Shown here: positions 53,772-63,340 of the stretch, one piece after another
How the letters are laid out: each line of letters opens with the position of its first letter
Numbering within the stretch: the stretch's first letter is position 1
From: Candidatus Didemnitutus sp.
GTDB taxonomy: Bacteria > Verrucomicrobiota > Verrucomicrobiia > Opitutales > Opitutaceae
DNA: 64,000 nt
Direction of reading: 5' to 3'
Assembly (NCBI GenBank): GCA_017991595.1
Contig: JAGOQJ010000004.1
Location: forward strand, 167,959 to 231,958
Notes under the pieces: generated by a model
Databases searched by the model: none
Told to the model about the DNA's origin: nothing
Seen by the model: only the letters and a program-made list of their open reading frames with translations
Program-made: the position numbers and the translations under genes

Positions 53772-54290
53772 TCAGCGCAACCCGAAGGCCTCGGGCCGCA
53801 GGTCGCGCGCCTTCAACGCCTCGCGCAGCGCGTGGAGGTCAAGCTTGTCGCCGGGCTTCACGCCGCGCTCCTTGAACCAACCTTGGTTCATCTCCAGCGC
53901 GAACTGCAGGTCGCGCGCTCGCGAAGGCACGGCCCGCTCGTCGAGCGGATACATCGGGTAGATCTCGCGCAGCACGCCGTCGCCGTCGAGGTAGCCGATG
54001 TCGAGCGGCAGCTTCGTGTTGCGCATCCAGAAACTCATCGGCTGCTTGCGCGCGAAGACGAACAGCATGCCTTCGTCGCGCCCGAGCTGCGTGCGGAACA
54101 TCAGCCCCCGCTGCAACTCATCGGGCAGCACCGCCAGTTGCATGCGCACGGTCTGGTTGCCGATCTTGATGGGGAAGTAGTCGTCCACGGTCTTGGGGGT
54201 GGCAGGCGCCGCCGCTTTGTCGCCGCACGCCGTCAACAGGCCGAGCGCCAGCACCACACCGAGCCAGGCGAAGAGGGGACGGGAAAACAT
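53772..54290 (-). CDS. DUF192 lipoprotein
   Basis: The 172-residue product has a lipoprotein signal ending LLTAC and a DUF192 domain (about 45-165) with ELQRGLMFRTQLGRDEGMLFVF, QPMSFWMRNTKLPLDIGYLD and ALEMNQGWFKERGVKPGD. DUF192 proteins are widespread and uncharacterised, with a beta-barrel-like fold. ATG 54290 begins the signal peptide; 54323 is an alternative. It is divergent from the M24 peptidase. Confidence 0.88.
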   Translation of the reverse strand: MFSRPLFAWLGVVLALGLLTACGDKAAAPATPKTVDDYFPIKIGNQTVRMQLAVLPDELQRGLMFRTQLGRDEGMLFVFARKQPMSFWMRNTKLPLDIGYLDGDGVLREIYPMYPLDERAVPSRARDLQFALEMNQGWFKERGVKPGDKLDLHALREALKARDLRPEAFGLR

Positions 54291-54355
54291 TTTTGCGTTT
54301 TGCCGCGAATCAGGGCTAGACACCAGCCCTTAATCCCACGTTCTCCTCCTTCTCC

Positions 54356-55486
54356 GTGCCCACGCCACTGTCTCCCCTGCTCTACGCCGACACGCGCGCG
54401 AATCCCGATTTGCTCTACTTCGGTCGCGTCGAGGTGCACGACCCGTTCGTCGCTTTCGGTGCCCGGGGCCGCAAGCTCACCGTGCAGGGCGCCCTTGAGT
54501 TCGGCCGCGTGAAGCGCACCGGCGCGTTCGACACGGTGCTCTCCCGTGAGGAATGGATGGAGCGCGCCCGCCGCGACTTCGGCCCGCAGGCCGGCGTCGC
54601 CGAGATGATCGTCTGCCTCGCCCGGGCTCATCGCCTGCGCGCCTTCCGGGTCAACGACGACTTCCCGGCCGCGCTTTATATGAAACTCAGCGCGCTCGGC
54701 CTGCGCCTCGAGTTCGCCAACGGCCTGCTCTTCCCGGAACGCGAAATCAAGACCCCCGCCGAGGCCGCGGCCATTCGCGAAGGCAACCGCCTCGCCTGCG
54801 TCGGCTTCAAGGTCGTCGAGGACGTGCTCCGCCGCGCCCGCATCAAGGGCCGCACGCTGCTCTTCCAGCAAAAGCCGCTCACTTCGGAGCGCCTGATCTT
54901 CCTCGTCGAGACCGCGATCAAGGAACAGGGCGGCGACGCGCGCGACACCATCATCGCCGGCGGCGACCAGGCCTGCGACCCGCACGAACGCGGCTCCGGG
55001 CCGCTGCGCCCGCACGAGCTCATAATCGTCGACATTTTCCCGCGCCACCAGGCCAGCGGTTACCACGGCGACATGACGCGCACTTACCTCAAGGGCCGGC
55101 CGCGAGAAGTGCAGCGCCGCATGGTCGCCACGGTCCGCACGGCGCAACTCACCGCCACACGCATGATCCGCGCCGGCGTTGACGGCCGCGACATCCACCA
55201 AGCCGTCCACGCGACCTTCACCGAGGCCGGCTACGAAACGCGGCGCGACGCGAACGGCTCCGTCGGTTTCATCCACGGCACCGGCCACGGGCTCGGCCTC
55301 GCGGTGCACGATCCCGGTCGCATCGGACCCGTCTCCGCCAAGTTGAAAGCCGGCGCCGTCGTGACCGTCGAGCCCGGCCTCTATTACCCCGGCCTCGGCG
55401 GTTGCCGCTGGGAGGATGTCGTCCAAGTCACCGCCACCGGCTCCCACCCGCTCTCCCGGCATCCCTACCGCTGGGAGATCCGCTGA
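54356..55486 (+). CDS. M24-family metallopeptidase (Xaa-Pro peptidase-like)
   Basis: The 376-residue protein is a pita-bread-fold peptidase. The metal ligands are Asp in IIVDIFPRH, Asp in GDMTRTY, His in FIHGTGHGLGL, Glu in VTVEPGLY and Glu in WEDVVQV, as in aminopeptidase P. An N-terminal creatinase-like domain occupies about the first 140 residues. The start is GTG at 54356, 65 nt from the divergent lipoprotein. It probably cleaves Xaa-Pro dipeptides. Confidence 0.92.
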   Translation: MPTPLSPLLYADTRANPDLLYFGRVEVHDPFVAFGARGRKLTVQGALEFGRVKRTGAFDTVLSREEWMERARRDFGPQAGVAEMIVCLARAHRLRAFRVNDDFPAALYMKLSALGLRLEFANGLLFPEREIKTPAEAAAIREGNRLACVGFKVVEDVLRRARIKGRTLLFQQKPLTSERLIFLVETAIKEQGGDARDTIIAGGDQACDPHERGSGPLRPHELIIVDIFPRHQASGYHGDMTRTYLKGRPREVQRRMVATVRTAQLTATRMIRAGVDGRDIHQAVHATFTEAGYETRRDANGSVGFIHGTGHGLGLAVHDPGRIGPVSAKLKAGAVVTVEPGLYYPGLGGCRWEDVVQVTATGSHPLSRHPYRWEIR

Positions 55487-55511
55487 TTTTCCCACCACGC
55501 CTGTCCACCGC

Positions 55512-56480
55512 ATGAAATCCCTGCTGAAGAAAATCTCCAAGCTGCGCGTCCTCGTCATCGGCGACGTCATGCTCGACCACGACATCTGGGGCGAATCCAG
55601 CCGCCTCTCGCCCGAGGCGCCCGTGCCCGTGATCGACGTGCGGAACGACACCTTCACCGCCGGCGCGGCCGGCAACGTGGCGCTCAACGTCGCCGCACTC
55701 GGCGCGCAGGTGACCCTGGCCGGCTTCTTCGGCCGCGATGACGCGGGCAAGCGCCTCACCGGCATCCTCACGCAGAAAGGCATCGCGATGATCCCCACGC
55801 CCGGCACCGGCGCGACCATCGTGAAGACGCGCGTCCTCTCGCGCCGCCAGCAGGTCTGCCGTCTCGACCGCGAGTCGCCGCAACACGATTACGCCATCGA
55901 TCCCCGCGAGTTCGTGCCGCTCTTTGACAAGGCCGTGCGCGCCTGCGACGCGGTCATCTTCGCCGATTACGCCAAGGGTCTGCTCACCGACGAGCTCGTC
56001 GCCAAGGTCACCGGCATGGCGCGCGAGCACGGCAAACTCGTCGCCGTCGACCCGAAGCCGCGCCGCCGCCTGAAATTCCACGCGCCCGACGTGCTGGCGC
56101 CCAACCGCAAGGAGGCGCTCCAACTCGCCGGCATCGAACAGGAGGCGCACCAACCCTTCCCCGCCGCGGAAGTCTGCGCGCGCATCTACGAGCAATACCG
56201 CCCGAAGCATCTCGTCATCACCCTGAGCGAGGAAGGCATGCTGCTCTCGCACCAAGGTCGCGCCGGCCGCGTCGTGCCCACGACGCCACGCGCCGTCTTC
56301 GACATCGCCGGCACGAGCGAAGCGATCATCGCCTCGCTCACCCTGGCCCTCAGCGCCGGAGCCGTGCTCGAGGAAGCCGCGCAGCTCGCCAACACGGCCG
56401 CCGGCATCGTCGGCGGCAAGAGCGGCACGGCCACGGTCACGCCGAAGGAAATTCTCGCCGTCGTCGCCGCCGAGGACTGA
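55512..56480 (+). CDS. PfkB-family sugar kinase, RfaE1/HldE kinase-like, altered active-site motif
   Basis: The 322-residue protein resembles the heptose-7-phosphate kinase part of HldE: VLVIGDVMLDHDIWGESSRL at the start, then SPEAPVPVIDV and GGNVA-like GAAGNVALNVAALGAQV. The ADP-heptose synthase half is absent. The PfkB motif, normally TGAGD with the catalytic Asp, reads AGTSEAIIA here, so Gly-Ala-Gly is lost and Asp is Glu. It could be inactive or use a Glu. It is followed at 10 nt by mutM. Role in LPS heptose synthesis is inferred. Confidence 0.8.
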   Translation: MKSLLKKISKLRVLVIGDVMLDHDIWGESSRLSPEAPVPVIDVRNDTFTAGAAGNVALNVAALGAQVTLAGFFGRDDAGKRLTGILTQKGIAMIPTPGTGATIVKTRVLSRRQQVCRLDRESPQHDYAIDPREFVPLFDKAVRACDAVIFADYAKGLLTDELVAKVTGMAREHGKLVAVDPKPRRRLKFHAPDVLAPNRKEALQLAGIEQEAHQPFPAAEVCARIYEQYRPKHLVITLSEEGMLLSHQGRAGRVVPTTPRAVFDIAGTSEAIIASLTLALSAGAVLEEAAQLANTAAGIVGGKSGTATVTPKEILAVVAAED

Positions 56481-56490
56481 CCGGCGCGCC

Positions 56491-57309
56491 ATGCCCGAGC
56501 TGGCCGAAGTCGAGTTCTACCGCCGCCGCTGGGCCGCCGGCCACGGCGCAAAGATCACCGCAGTGCTCGTGCACGAGCGGGCCCGCATCTTTCGCGACGC
56601 CGCCCCACACACGCTGAGGCGCGCGCTCACCGGCACAATCCTGCGCAGCTCGGAGGCCGCGGCGAAGCAGATGCTTTTCCGCTGCGACGAGGAGTGCTGG
56701 CTCGGCGTGCACCTTGGCATGAGCGGCGAGCTGCGGGTCGAGCCGCCGGATTACGCGCCGGGAAAACACGATCACCTCGTGCTGCGCCAGGAGCGCCGTA
56801 GCTTGGTTTTCGCGGATCCGCGTATGTTCGGCGCCGTGCGCTTCCATCGCGGTCCGCAGCCGCCCGTGTGGTGGACCGAAATAGCGCCTGCGGTGTTGTC
56901 GGGCAAATTCACGCCCGCCGCTGTCGCAGATTTCCTCCACCGCCGCCGTCGCGCCCCGATCAAGGCCGTGCTCCTGATGCAGGAGCGTTTCCCCGGCATT
57001 GGCAACTGGATGGCCGACGAGATCCTCTGGCGCGCCCGCATCGCGCCGCAGCAGGCCGCCGGCTCGCTCGACGCCGCGGCGCAACGCACGCTGCACCGCG
57101 AGTGCCGCCAAGTCGCCCGCCAGGCGCTGCGCACCATTGCCGGCGTGGGAAGCAAGCTGCCGCCCGATCTCAACGTGCACATCCCGTCCAGCTGGCTGTT
57201 CAATCACCGTTGGGAAAAGGGCGGCGACTGCCCGCGCTGTCACGCGCCGCTCCGCCACGCCACCGTCGGCGGCCGCACGAGCTGTTGGTGCCCGCAATGC
57301 CAACCGTGA
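56491..57309 (+). CDS. mutM: Formamidopyrimidine-DNA glycosylase (Fpg/Nei family)
   Basis: The 272-residue base-excision enzyme removes oxidised purines and nicks the DNA. It has the N-terminal PELAEVEFYRR (catalytic Pro and Glu), the AAAKQML lysine segment, HLGMSGELRV and FADPRMFGAVRF, the helix-two-turn-helix, and a zinc finger (CPRC.. and CPQC) at the C-terminus. One residue differs from the usual PELPEVE. It starts 10 nt after the PfkB kinase gene. Confidence 0.93.
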   Translation: MPELAEVEFYRRRWAAGHGAKITAVLVHERARIFRDAAPHTLRRALTGTILRSSEAAAKQMLFRCDEECWLGVHLGMSGELRVEPPDYAPGKHDHLVLRQERRSLVFADPRMFGAVRFHRGPQPPVWWTEIAPAVLSGKFTPAAVADFLHRRRRAPIKAVLLMQERFPGIGNWMADEILWRARIAPQQAAGSLDAAAQRTLHRECRQVARQALRTIAGVGSKLPPDLNVHIPSSWLFNHRWEKGGDCPRCHAPLRHATVGGRTSCWCPQCQP

Positions 57310-57366
57310 GCCCGCGCGGTCGACTTCTGCGTCGACGCCTCGCACGCGGCGCGCTTCGCTGACGGC

Positions 57367-58119
57367 ATGGCGAGCAAGAAACAACGCCTCGACGAATTGC
57401 TGGTCGCGCGCGGCCTCAGCGCCTCGCGCTCGCAAGCGAAGGCGTTGATCATGTCCGGCCGCGTGCGCCACGGCACCGAGCGACTCGATAAGCCGGGCAA
57501 GGAATTTCCTGCGGACTTCGAGCTGACGATCGACCAGCCGCCGCGCTTCGTCAGCCGCGGCGGCGAAAAGCTCGCGGCCTACCTCGCGCTTTTCCCGGTC
57601 GATCTGCAAGGCGCCCACGTGCTCGACGTCGGCGCCTCTACGGGCGGCTTCACGGATTGCGCCCTGCAGGCCGGCGCGGTGTCCGCCACCTGCGTGGATG
57701 TCGGCACGGCACAGTTGCACGACAAGCTCAGACGCGACCCGCGCGTGACCAACCTCGAGAAGGTCAACGCCCGCCACCTCACCCCCGGCAGCCTGCCGCG
57801 CGCCAGCTACGACGCGCTGGTGATGGACCTTTCCTTCATCTCGCTGCGCAATGTGCTCCCCGCCGTGTGGCCGTTCCTGCGCCCCGGCGGCGTGCTCCTC
57901 GCCTTGGTGAAGCCGCAATTCGAAGCCGGCAAGGCCGAGGTTGATCGCGGCCAAGGCGTGATCCGCGACGACACGGTCCGCGCCCGCGTGCTGGCGGAAG
58001 TGAAGGAATTCGCCCTGCGCGAGCTGCCCGGCGCCGCTCTCCACGGCGAATGCGAATCCCCCGTCCACGGTGCCGACGGCAACCGGGAGTTTCTTCTGGG
58101 TCTGCGCAAAAGCGATTAA
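57367..58119 (+). CDS. tlyA: TlyA-family rRNA methyltransferase
   Basis: The 250-residue protein has an N-terminal S4 RNA-binding domain (about 5-65, [20 protein letters not shown]) and an FtsJ/RrmJ-like methyltransferase domain (about 70-245) with [18 protein letters not shown] and [14 protein letters not shown]. TlyA proteins methylate 2'-O of rRNA and were first annotated as hemolysins; membrane lysis is not implied. The ATG at 57367 fits the S4 start. An Fpg gene lies upstream and NAD kinase downstream on the same strand. Confidence 0.92.
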   Translation: MASKKQRLDELLVARGLSASRSQAKALIMSGRVRHGTERLDKPGKEFPADFELTIDQPPRFVSRGGEKLAAYLALFPVDLQGAHVLDVGASTGGFTDCALQAGAVSATCVDVGTAQLHDKLRRDPRVTNLEKVNARHLTPGSLPRASYDALVMDLSFISLRNVLPAVWPFLRPGGVLLALVKPQFEAGKAEVDRGQGVIRDDTVRARVLAEVKEFALRELPGAALHGECESPVHGADGNREFLLGLRKSD

Positions 58120-58193
58120 CCCGCCTAACAGCAGCCGGTGCACAGAGATTGCTGTTTCCAAGCCTGCCGCGTCCCGACTAGCTTGCGCGTGCC

Positions 58194-59033
58194 ATGTCGC
58201 CCTTTCGCCGCCTCGCCTTCGTCGTGAATCCGGATCGTCCGGGCGCAGCCGAATTGGCGGACGAGCTGCTCGAGATCGCCGGCCGCGCCGGCGTGAAGCA
58301 GACGAAGCTAAACAAGGGGCGCAAGCTCCCGCGCGGCTACCTCAAGGGCTGCGACGCCGTCTGCGTCATCGGCGGCGACGGCACGCTGCTCGGCGTCGTG
58401 CGCTCCGCCGCACGCGAAGGCATCCCGATCATCGGCGTGAACCGCGGCAGCCTCGGTTTCCTCACCGCCTTCTCCGCCGACGAGGCACGCACACACTTCG
58501 CCGCACTGCTCGGCGGCGAATACCGGCTCGCCCACCGCTCGCTCCTCGAATGCAAGATCGGCCCGGGCCGCCGCGACGTCGCGCTCAACGACGTCGTGAT
58601 CAAGAACGAGGTCAATTCGCGCCTCATGCGCATTGAGGTCTATGCGGACGACGAACTCGTGACGGACTACTACGCCGACGGCCTCGTGTTCTCCACGCCC
58701 ACCGGCTCCACCGCCTACAACCTCGCCGCCGGCGGCCCGATCATCCATCCCGCCGCGCAGGCGATCGCCATGACGCCGATCAGCCCGCACACGCTGAGCA
58801 ACCGCAGCATCATCTTCCGCGACACGGTGAAGCTCCGGGTGGTGAACCGCACCGACGACGCCCGGCTGCTTGTCGCGATGGATGGACAGCGCAACTCCGT
58901 CGTCACGGGCAGCTCAATCGAAATCTCGCTCGCCGGTCGTCGCCTCGCGCTGGCGCAGCCGAAGACCTATTCCCATTTCGCCGTCATGCGCAGCAAGCTC
59001 AAGTGGAGCGGCGGGCTGACGGAAAAGCGCTGA
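58194..59033 (+). CDS. nadK: NAD kinase
   Basis: NadK phosphorylates NAD to NADP. The 279-residue product has the catalytic IGGDGTLLGVVR, the NDVVIKNE segment and TGSTAYNLAAGGPIIHP, all diagnostic. The length is typical of bacterial monomer chains. Preceded by tlyA after 74 nt; the next gene is convergent across an inverted repeat. Confidence 0.97.
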   Translation: MSPFRRLAFVVNPDRPGAAELADELLEIAGRAGVKQTKLNKGRKLPRGYLKGCDAVCVIGGDGTLLGVVRSAAREGIPIIGVNRGSLGFLTAFSADEARTHFAALLGGEYRLAHRSLLECKIGPGRRDVALNDVVIKNEVNSRLMRIEVYADDELVTDYYADGLVFSTPTGSTAYNLAAGGPIIHPAAQAIAMTPISPHTLSNRSIIFRDTVKLRVVNRTDDARLLVAMDGQRNSVVTGSSIEISLAGRRLALAQPKTYSHFAVMRSKLKWSGGLTEKR

Positions 59034-59063
59034 GCGCCCGCCTCCGTCCCGTGACGGGGCACG

Positions 59064-59089
59064 AAAAAACCCGGGCTGGAGGCCCGGGT
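59064..59089 (-). terminator. Terminator of the EF-hand gene
   Basis: A perfect 8-bp stem (59069-59076 with 59082-59089) with loop TGGAG, followed on the minus strand by six T residues. It could also end the nadK transcript as a hairpin, but has no T run in that direction. Confidence 0.85.
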
Positions 59090-59114
59090 CGGAGTTGGTC
59101 GCGCGGAGCAGGAC

Positions 59115-59486
59115 TTACTTGTCCTTCTTCGACTTTTCCTTGGCGCGATCGGCTTTTTTCTCGGCGTCCTTCGCCTTCTTGGCGGCCTTGTCGGCATCCT
59201 CGGCAGCCTTCTCTTCCTTCGAGATTTTGCCGTCCTTGTTGGTGTCGTATTTGTCGAGGCGGGCCTGTTTGTCGGCGGCCTTCTTCGCGTCCTTGGCCGC
59301 CTTCATCGTCGCCATCTCGGCGTCGTCGAGCTGGCCGTCGGCGTTGGCGTCATACTTCTTCAGGTCAGCCTTGCTCGGGCCCTTCGGCTTCTTCTCGGCA
59401 TCCTGAGCGTAGGAAGTGGCGGACACGAAGGCAAAGGCCAAGGCGCAGAGGCCGGCCGCAAGATAACGGGGTAATTTGGTCTTCAT
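59115..59486 (-). CDS. Secreted EF-hand protein
   Basis: The 123-residue product has a signal peptide (MKTKLPRYLAAGLCALAFAF.. to SYAQ) and two EF-hand calcium loops, DANADGQLDDAE and DTNKDGKISKEE, in a Lys/Ala/Asp-rich helical protein whose C-terminus is strongly basic (KADRAKEKSKKDK). Such two-EF-hand periplasmic proteins are common in Planctomycetes and Verrucomicrobia; they bind Ca2+ but their roles are rarely known. ATG 59486 begins the signal peptide. Its own terminator follows. Confidence 0.88.
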   Translation of the reverse strand: MKTKLPRYLAAGLCALAFAFVSATSYAQDAEKKPKGPSKADLKKYDANADGQLDDAEMATMKAAKDAKKAADKQARLDKYDTNKDGKISKEEKAAEDADKAAKKAKDAEKKADRAKEKSKKDK

Positions 59487-59553
59487 ACGACGGAGTTTTT
59501 TGCCGGGACACGATGGGCATGGCAAGCCGCACCGGCGCGAAAAATCGGCCTTT

Positions 59554-62109
59554 TCAGGGCTTGACCACCATTTGCGTGCGCCGGGCCAGCTGGAAATAGC
59601 GGAGCGCGAAATCGCGCAGCGCGTCGACCGTCACAGCATCGATGCGCGCATCGTAGTGCCGCCAGTCGTTCACCGGCAGACCGTAGAGCGCGTTCAACGC
59701 TGCCTGCATGGCCCGCGCGGAATTCGTCTGCATCGCCATGCGCTTGCCAGCCTTTAGGCGGGTCTGGCAGCGGCGCAGCTCCTCGGCCCCGACGCCACCG
59801 GATTGCACCCGCGCGATCTCGAGGCCGAATTCCTCGAGCACCTCGCGGTGGCGCTCCGGGCTGGTGCCGGCGAAGAAGTAGAACATGGCGCGATCGAGTC
59901 CGACCACGCGGCTGGAGCGCACGAAATACGCGAGGCTCTTCTGCTCGCGCACACGCTCGAAGAGATGCGCGGACATACCGCTGAACAACTCCTCCGCGAC
60001 CTCGCTGGTGAAGTAATCCTCCGCCAACAGGCCCGGCCCCGGGAACGCCTGAAAAACGACCGCTTGCTGACGCGGCATCGTCGTCTCGAAATCGCCCGGC
60101 TGGGAATCCGCGCTGCATACCGGACGCTCGATCTTTCCCTTGGGCAGCCGGGCGAGGAACGCCTTCAGCTGCGGCACCAGTTTCTTCGCTTCGAAATCGC
60201 CCGCCACCGCGAGCACGGCATTGCCCGCCACGGCGAGGCGCGTGTGCAGCGCCCGCAAATCGGCGGGCGCGATGCGCTGCAGTCCCGCCTCGTCGCCCGT
60301 GCTCTCGACCGCGAAGGGATGCGCGCCGAAGAACTTCTCGCGCAACTTCCGCCGCCCAACGGTCACGACGTCGTCGAGCGATTCGCGCAGGCCGGCCAAA
60401 GCCGACTCGCGCTCGATCTCGAGGCGCGCGGGTTTGAAGGCGGGGCGCAGCGTCGCCTCGGCGAGCAGGTCGAGCGCGAGCGCGGCGTCGCCAGGCAACA
60501 CCTCAGCGTAGAGCCCGTAACTGTTGTTGCCGGAAAAATCGTTGAACGTGCCGCCGACCGCCTCGATCGCCGCCGCCACCTGCTCGGCGCTACGGTGCTT
60601 CGTGTCCTTGGTGAGCATCGTCGCCGTGAGCGCGGTGAGGCCGCGCTTGTCGGCCGGCTCGAACAACGGACCACCGGCGAAGGCGAGCCGCAGATGCAGG
60701 TTGGGCAGGCGCCGGTTCGGCTGCAGGAGCAGGCGCGCGCCGTTGGGCAAGCGGTGCTCGGTGAAGTCGAGCGAAGCAGCCTCCGTCGTCGTCACCGCCC
60801 CGGCCGCTGGCGCTTGGTTGGCCGGGTTGGAGGACACGACGGTGAGCCGCTCAGGCACGAGGTAGGTGCGCAGCACCCGCCGCAGGTCCGCCGGAGTCAG
60901 CGCCATGAGGCGCGCAAAATAGCGTCGCGGGTAATCGATGTCGCCGATGACGACCTCCGCCGCGCCGAGCCGGCCGGCCTGGCCCGACATGGTCTTGCGC
61001 ATGTTGACCTCGGCAGTGACGGCCTGGCGCACGGCCTTGGCGAGCGCGCGCGGGCTGATGCCGCGCGTGGCGATGCGTCCGATCTCGCGCTGCACGGCCG
61101 CCTCCGCCGCGGCGCGTTTGTCGGGATCGGTCAGGAAGGAAATGTAGAACAGACCGCTCGTGCCCGGGCTCCACGTCATGGCATCGATGGTGTGCACGAG
61201 CCGCGCCTTTTCGCGGATGCTTTGCCACAACAGCGAACTGTCGCCGTGGCCGAGGACCATCGCGAGCAGGTCCAACGCCGGCATGTCGGGATGAGTGAGC
61301 CCGGGAATCTGCCAGCCGAGGCCGCAACGCGACACCTGCACGTCCTCGTAGAGGTGCTGCTCGCGCCGCGCGAGTTGCGGCACCTCGTCCGGCACCAGCA
61401 CGGGCGCCAGCGGCCGGCGGGGCGCGGCGCCGAAATGCTCGGCAATCGCAGCGCGGGTCGCGGCCGGGTCGAAATTCCCCACGACGACCACGACGAGGTT
61501 GTTCGGCACGTAGCGCTCGCGGTAGTAGGCCAGCAGGCTTTCCCGCGTGTTGGCGGCGAAGACTTCGCGGTGTCCGATGATCGGCTGGCGATACGGATGC
61601 GTGCGGAAGGCGGTCTCGAAAAGCGCCTGGCCAAGGCGTTGGTCCGGATCGTCGAGACACATGTCGATCTCGCGCAGGATGACGTCCTTCTCCTTCGCGA
61701 CCTCCTCGGCCGGGAGCGTCGAACGGAGCGTGGCGTCGGCCAGCAGATCGACGGCGACGGCGGTGTGCTCCGCCGGGATGTCGATGTAATAGACGGTGCG
61801 GTCGAACGTCGTGTAGGCGTTGATGTAGCCGCCGTGCGCCTGCACGGTGGCGGAAATTTCGCGACCGGCACGGCGCTCGGTGCCCTTGAAGAGCATGTGC
61901 TCAAGGAAGTGCGACAGGCCCGCGCCGAGGTGCGCGCCTTCGTGGATGCTGCCGGTTTTCACCCAGACCTGGACCGAGGCGACCGGGGCGGCATCGTCGC
62001 GTTTGAGGAGCACGGTCGTGCCGTTGGGCAGCACGTAGCGATCGATGTGCTCGTTCCACAACGAACGGAGCAGGTTGAGGTCACGGGACGAGGCGGAGGG
62101 CTTAGCCAT
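59554..62109 (-). CDS. M16-family (insulinase-like) zinc peptidase, two-domain
   Basis: The 851-residue protein has an N-terminal M16 domain with the inverted zinc motif HFLEH (67-71, in GAGLSHFLEHMLFKG) and a downstream Glu in KEKDVILREI. M16_C domains follow (about 175-370, 450-600 and 650-840), including a second inactive half (..VALRLPNGARLLLQ-like start near 430). This two-half arrangement matches pitrilysin-like and pqqL-type peptidases. No signal peptide is visible, although the product may be exported by another route. It is single in its strand segment. Confidence 0.9.
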   Translation of the reverse strand: MAKPSASSRDLNLLRSLWNEHIDRYVLPNGTTVLLKRDDAAPVASVQVWVKTGSIHEGAHLGAGLSHFLEHMLFKGTERRAGREISATVQAHGGYINAYTTFDRTVYYIDIPAEHTAVAVDLLADATLRSTLPAEEVAKEKDVILREIDMCLDDPDQRLGQALFETAFRTHPYRQPIIGHREVFAANTRESLLAYYRERYVPNNLVVVVVGNFDPAATRAAIAEHFGAAPRRPLAPVLVPDEVPQLARREQHLYEDVQVSRCGLGWQIPGLTHPDMPALDLLAMVLGHGDSSLLWQSIREKARLVHTIDAMTWSPGTSGLFYISFLTDPDKRAAAEAAVQREIGRIATRGISPRALAKAVRQAVTAEVNMRKTMSGQAGRLGAAEVVIGDIDYPRRYFARLMALTPADLRRVLRTYLVPERLTVVSSNPANQAPAAGAVTTTEAASLDFTEHRLPNGARLLLQPNRRLPNLHLRLAFAGGPLFEPADKRGLTALTATMLTKDTKHRSAEQVAAAIEAVGGTFNDFSGNNSYGLYAEVLPGDAALALDLLAEATLRPAFKPARLEIERESALAGLRESLDDVVTVGRRKLREKFFGAHPFAVESTGDEAGLQRIAPADLRALHTRLAVAGNAVLAVAGDFEAKKLVPQLKAFLARLPKGKIERPVCSADSQPGDFETTMPRQQAVVFQAFPGPGLLAEDYFTSEVAEELFSGMSAHLFERVREQKSLAYFVRSSRVVGLDRAMFYFFAGTSPERHREVLEEFGLEIARVQSGGVGAEELRRCQTRLKAGKRMAMQTNSARAMQAALNALYGLPVNDWRHYDARIDAVTVDALRDFALRYFQLARRTQMVVKP

Positions 62110-62174
62110 GAAAAGAGAGCGGAAACGGGAGCGTCAGCGAGCCCGGCGGCGGTCGGATTCGCGAGGGCGCGGGT

Positions 62175-62600
62175 TCAGGAGGCGCCCAGCGAGGTGCGGA
62201 CGCGAGGACGCTTCGGCTGATAGGGTTTCACGAACGCGTCCTCAAAGGTGTAGATATCCGAGAAGTCTTCGCGCCGATCGCTCTCGGTTTTGCTGAACAC
62301 ATTGTAATCGATGAGATTGAACACGATCTCGCCGAAGTCGGAGCAGCGCGTGATGCCCCAGCTGTTGAGCACGGTCTTGGCCAGAGGGCCGTATTGCTCG
62401 AGCGCAAAGTCCCGGATGCCGGCGAGCAATTCGGGACCGGTCACGTGTTGCGACTTGGCGCTGCGCTCCGGCTGGCGCTTGCGGATTTGAGTCACGGTGT
62501 GGTCCAAGCCCTGCCGCACGAAGGTGTAGGCCTTGCGGTCGAACCGCGCGTCCTCCTTGCAGATCAATTCGATGACTTCATTGAATTCCAAGTCTTGCAT
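62175..62600 (-). CDS. Minf_1886 family protein (Verrucomicrobia/Planctomycetes conserved)
   Basis: The 141-residue protein begins MQDLEFNEVIELICKEDARF and shows AYTFVRQGLDHTV, VTGPELLAGIRDFALEQYGP and WGITRCSDFGEIVFNLIDYN. This pattern is that of the Minf_1886 family, restricted to Verrucomicrobia and Planctomycetes, with unknown function. The ATG at 62600 is chosen over 62615 because the conserved segment begins there. It is divergent from the Fur-type gene across about 190 nt. The taxon restriction supports the assignment of this window. Confidence 0.85.
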   Translation of the reverse strand: MQDLEFNEVIELICKEDARFDRKAYTFVRQGLDHTVTQIRKRQPERSAKSQHVTGPELLAGIRDFALEQYGPLAKTVLNSWGITRCSDFGEIVFNLIDYNVFSKTESDRREDFSDIYTFEDAFVKPYQPKRPRVRTSLGAS

Positions 62601-62793
62601 CAATTTAGCCAGCAATCCCTAGCACAGCTGCCGGGGGTCCGCAACTCCGGCCCGGCTTGGTCGAGCACCTATCGCTATCCGGGCAAGACCTCGGCCTCGA
62701 CCCGACAATTCTCCCGGTCGCTTGGAGAGAAGTTCGCAGATTGCAAACTACTCTCGCTATTAGCCGTCGAACTCCCCAATTTCTTCCCGGGCC

Positions 62794-63324
62794 ATGATTG
62801 CTGCCACCCAATCCAACCACCCTCTCGCCGGAGTGAGACCCGCTCCCACGCCGACCTCGCTCATTGAAGCCGGCTGCGCTCGTTTGCGCGAGACGGGTTT
62901 CCGGATCACGAAACCCCGCATCGCGTTGCTGGAGGCGCTCGCCCAACTCGATCGGCCAGTGCCGATCGAGCAGCTGCACCAGCAGCTCACCAAGCATCCC
63001 TGCGACTTGGTCACGGTCTATCGCTGCCTCTCCGCGTTCGAACGCGTCGGCATCGTGCGGCGCAGCTTCCTGCACAACGGCACGAGCCTCTACGAACTTT
63101 CCCTCGGCAACACGGCCAAGCACTACCACATCGTCTGCCGCCAGTGCGGCGGGACGGAACGCGTGGATTACTTCCCCGTCGAAGGCATCGAGCGCATGTT
63201 GCGCGAACGCGGCTACACCGAGCTCTCGCATCTCGTCGAGTTCTTCGGCACCTGTCCGCGTTGCGTGTCGGCTACGCGCACGGCCGCCCCGACCATCGCA
63301 GTGCCCACGACGCCTTCGGTCTGA
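62794..63324 (+). CDS. Fur-family transcriptional regulator
   Basis: The 176-residue protein has the winged-helix DNA-binding domain (RETGFRITKPRIALLEAL, DLVTVYRCLSAFERVGIVRR) and a dimerisation domain with HYHIVCRQCGGTERVDYFP and CPRC: two CxxC pairs bind structural zinc. Histidines HYH supply metal sensing. Iron, zinc or peroxide specificity cannot be decided by eye. The first 30 residues are a variable extension. It is convergent with dnaJ across a bidirectional terminator. Confidence 0.9.
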   Translation: MIAATQSNHPLAGVRPAPTPTSLIEAGCARLRETGFRITKPRIALLEALAQLDRPVPIEQLHQQLTKHPCDLVTVYRCLSAFERVGIVRRSFLHNGTSLYELSLGNTAKHYHIVCRQCGGTERVDYFPVEGIERMLRERGYTELSHLVEFFGTCPRCVSATRTAAPTIAVPTTPSV

Positions 63325-63340
63325 GGTCAGCTTCACGACG

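Noticed and set aside
57318..57339. Inverted repeat with two GTCGAC halves between mutM and tlyA
   Set aside because: GTCGAC is itself palindromic and the GTAG foot is missing; probably a chance or decayed element.
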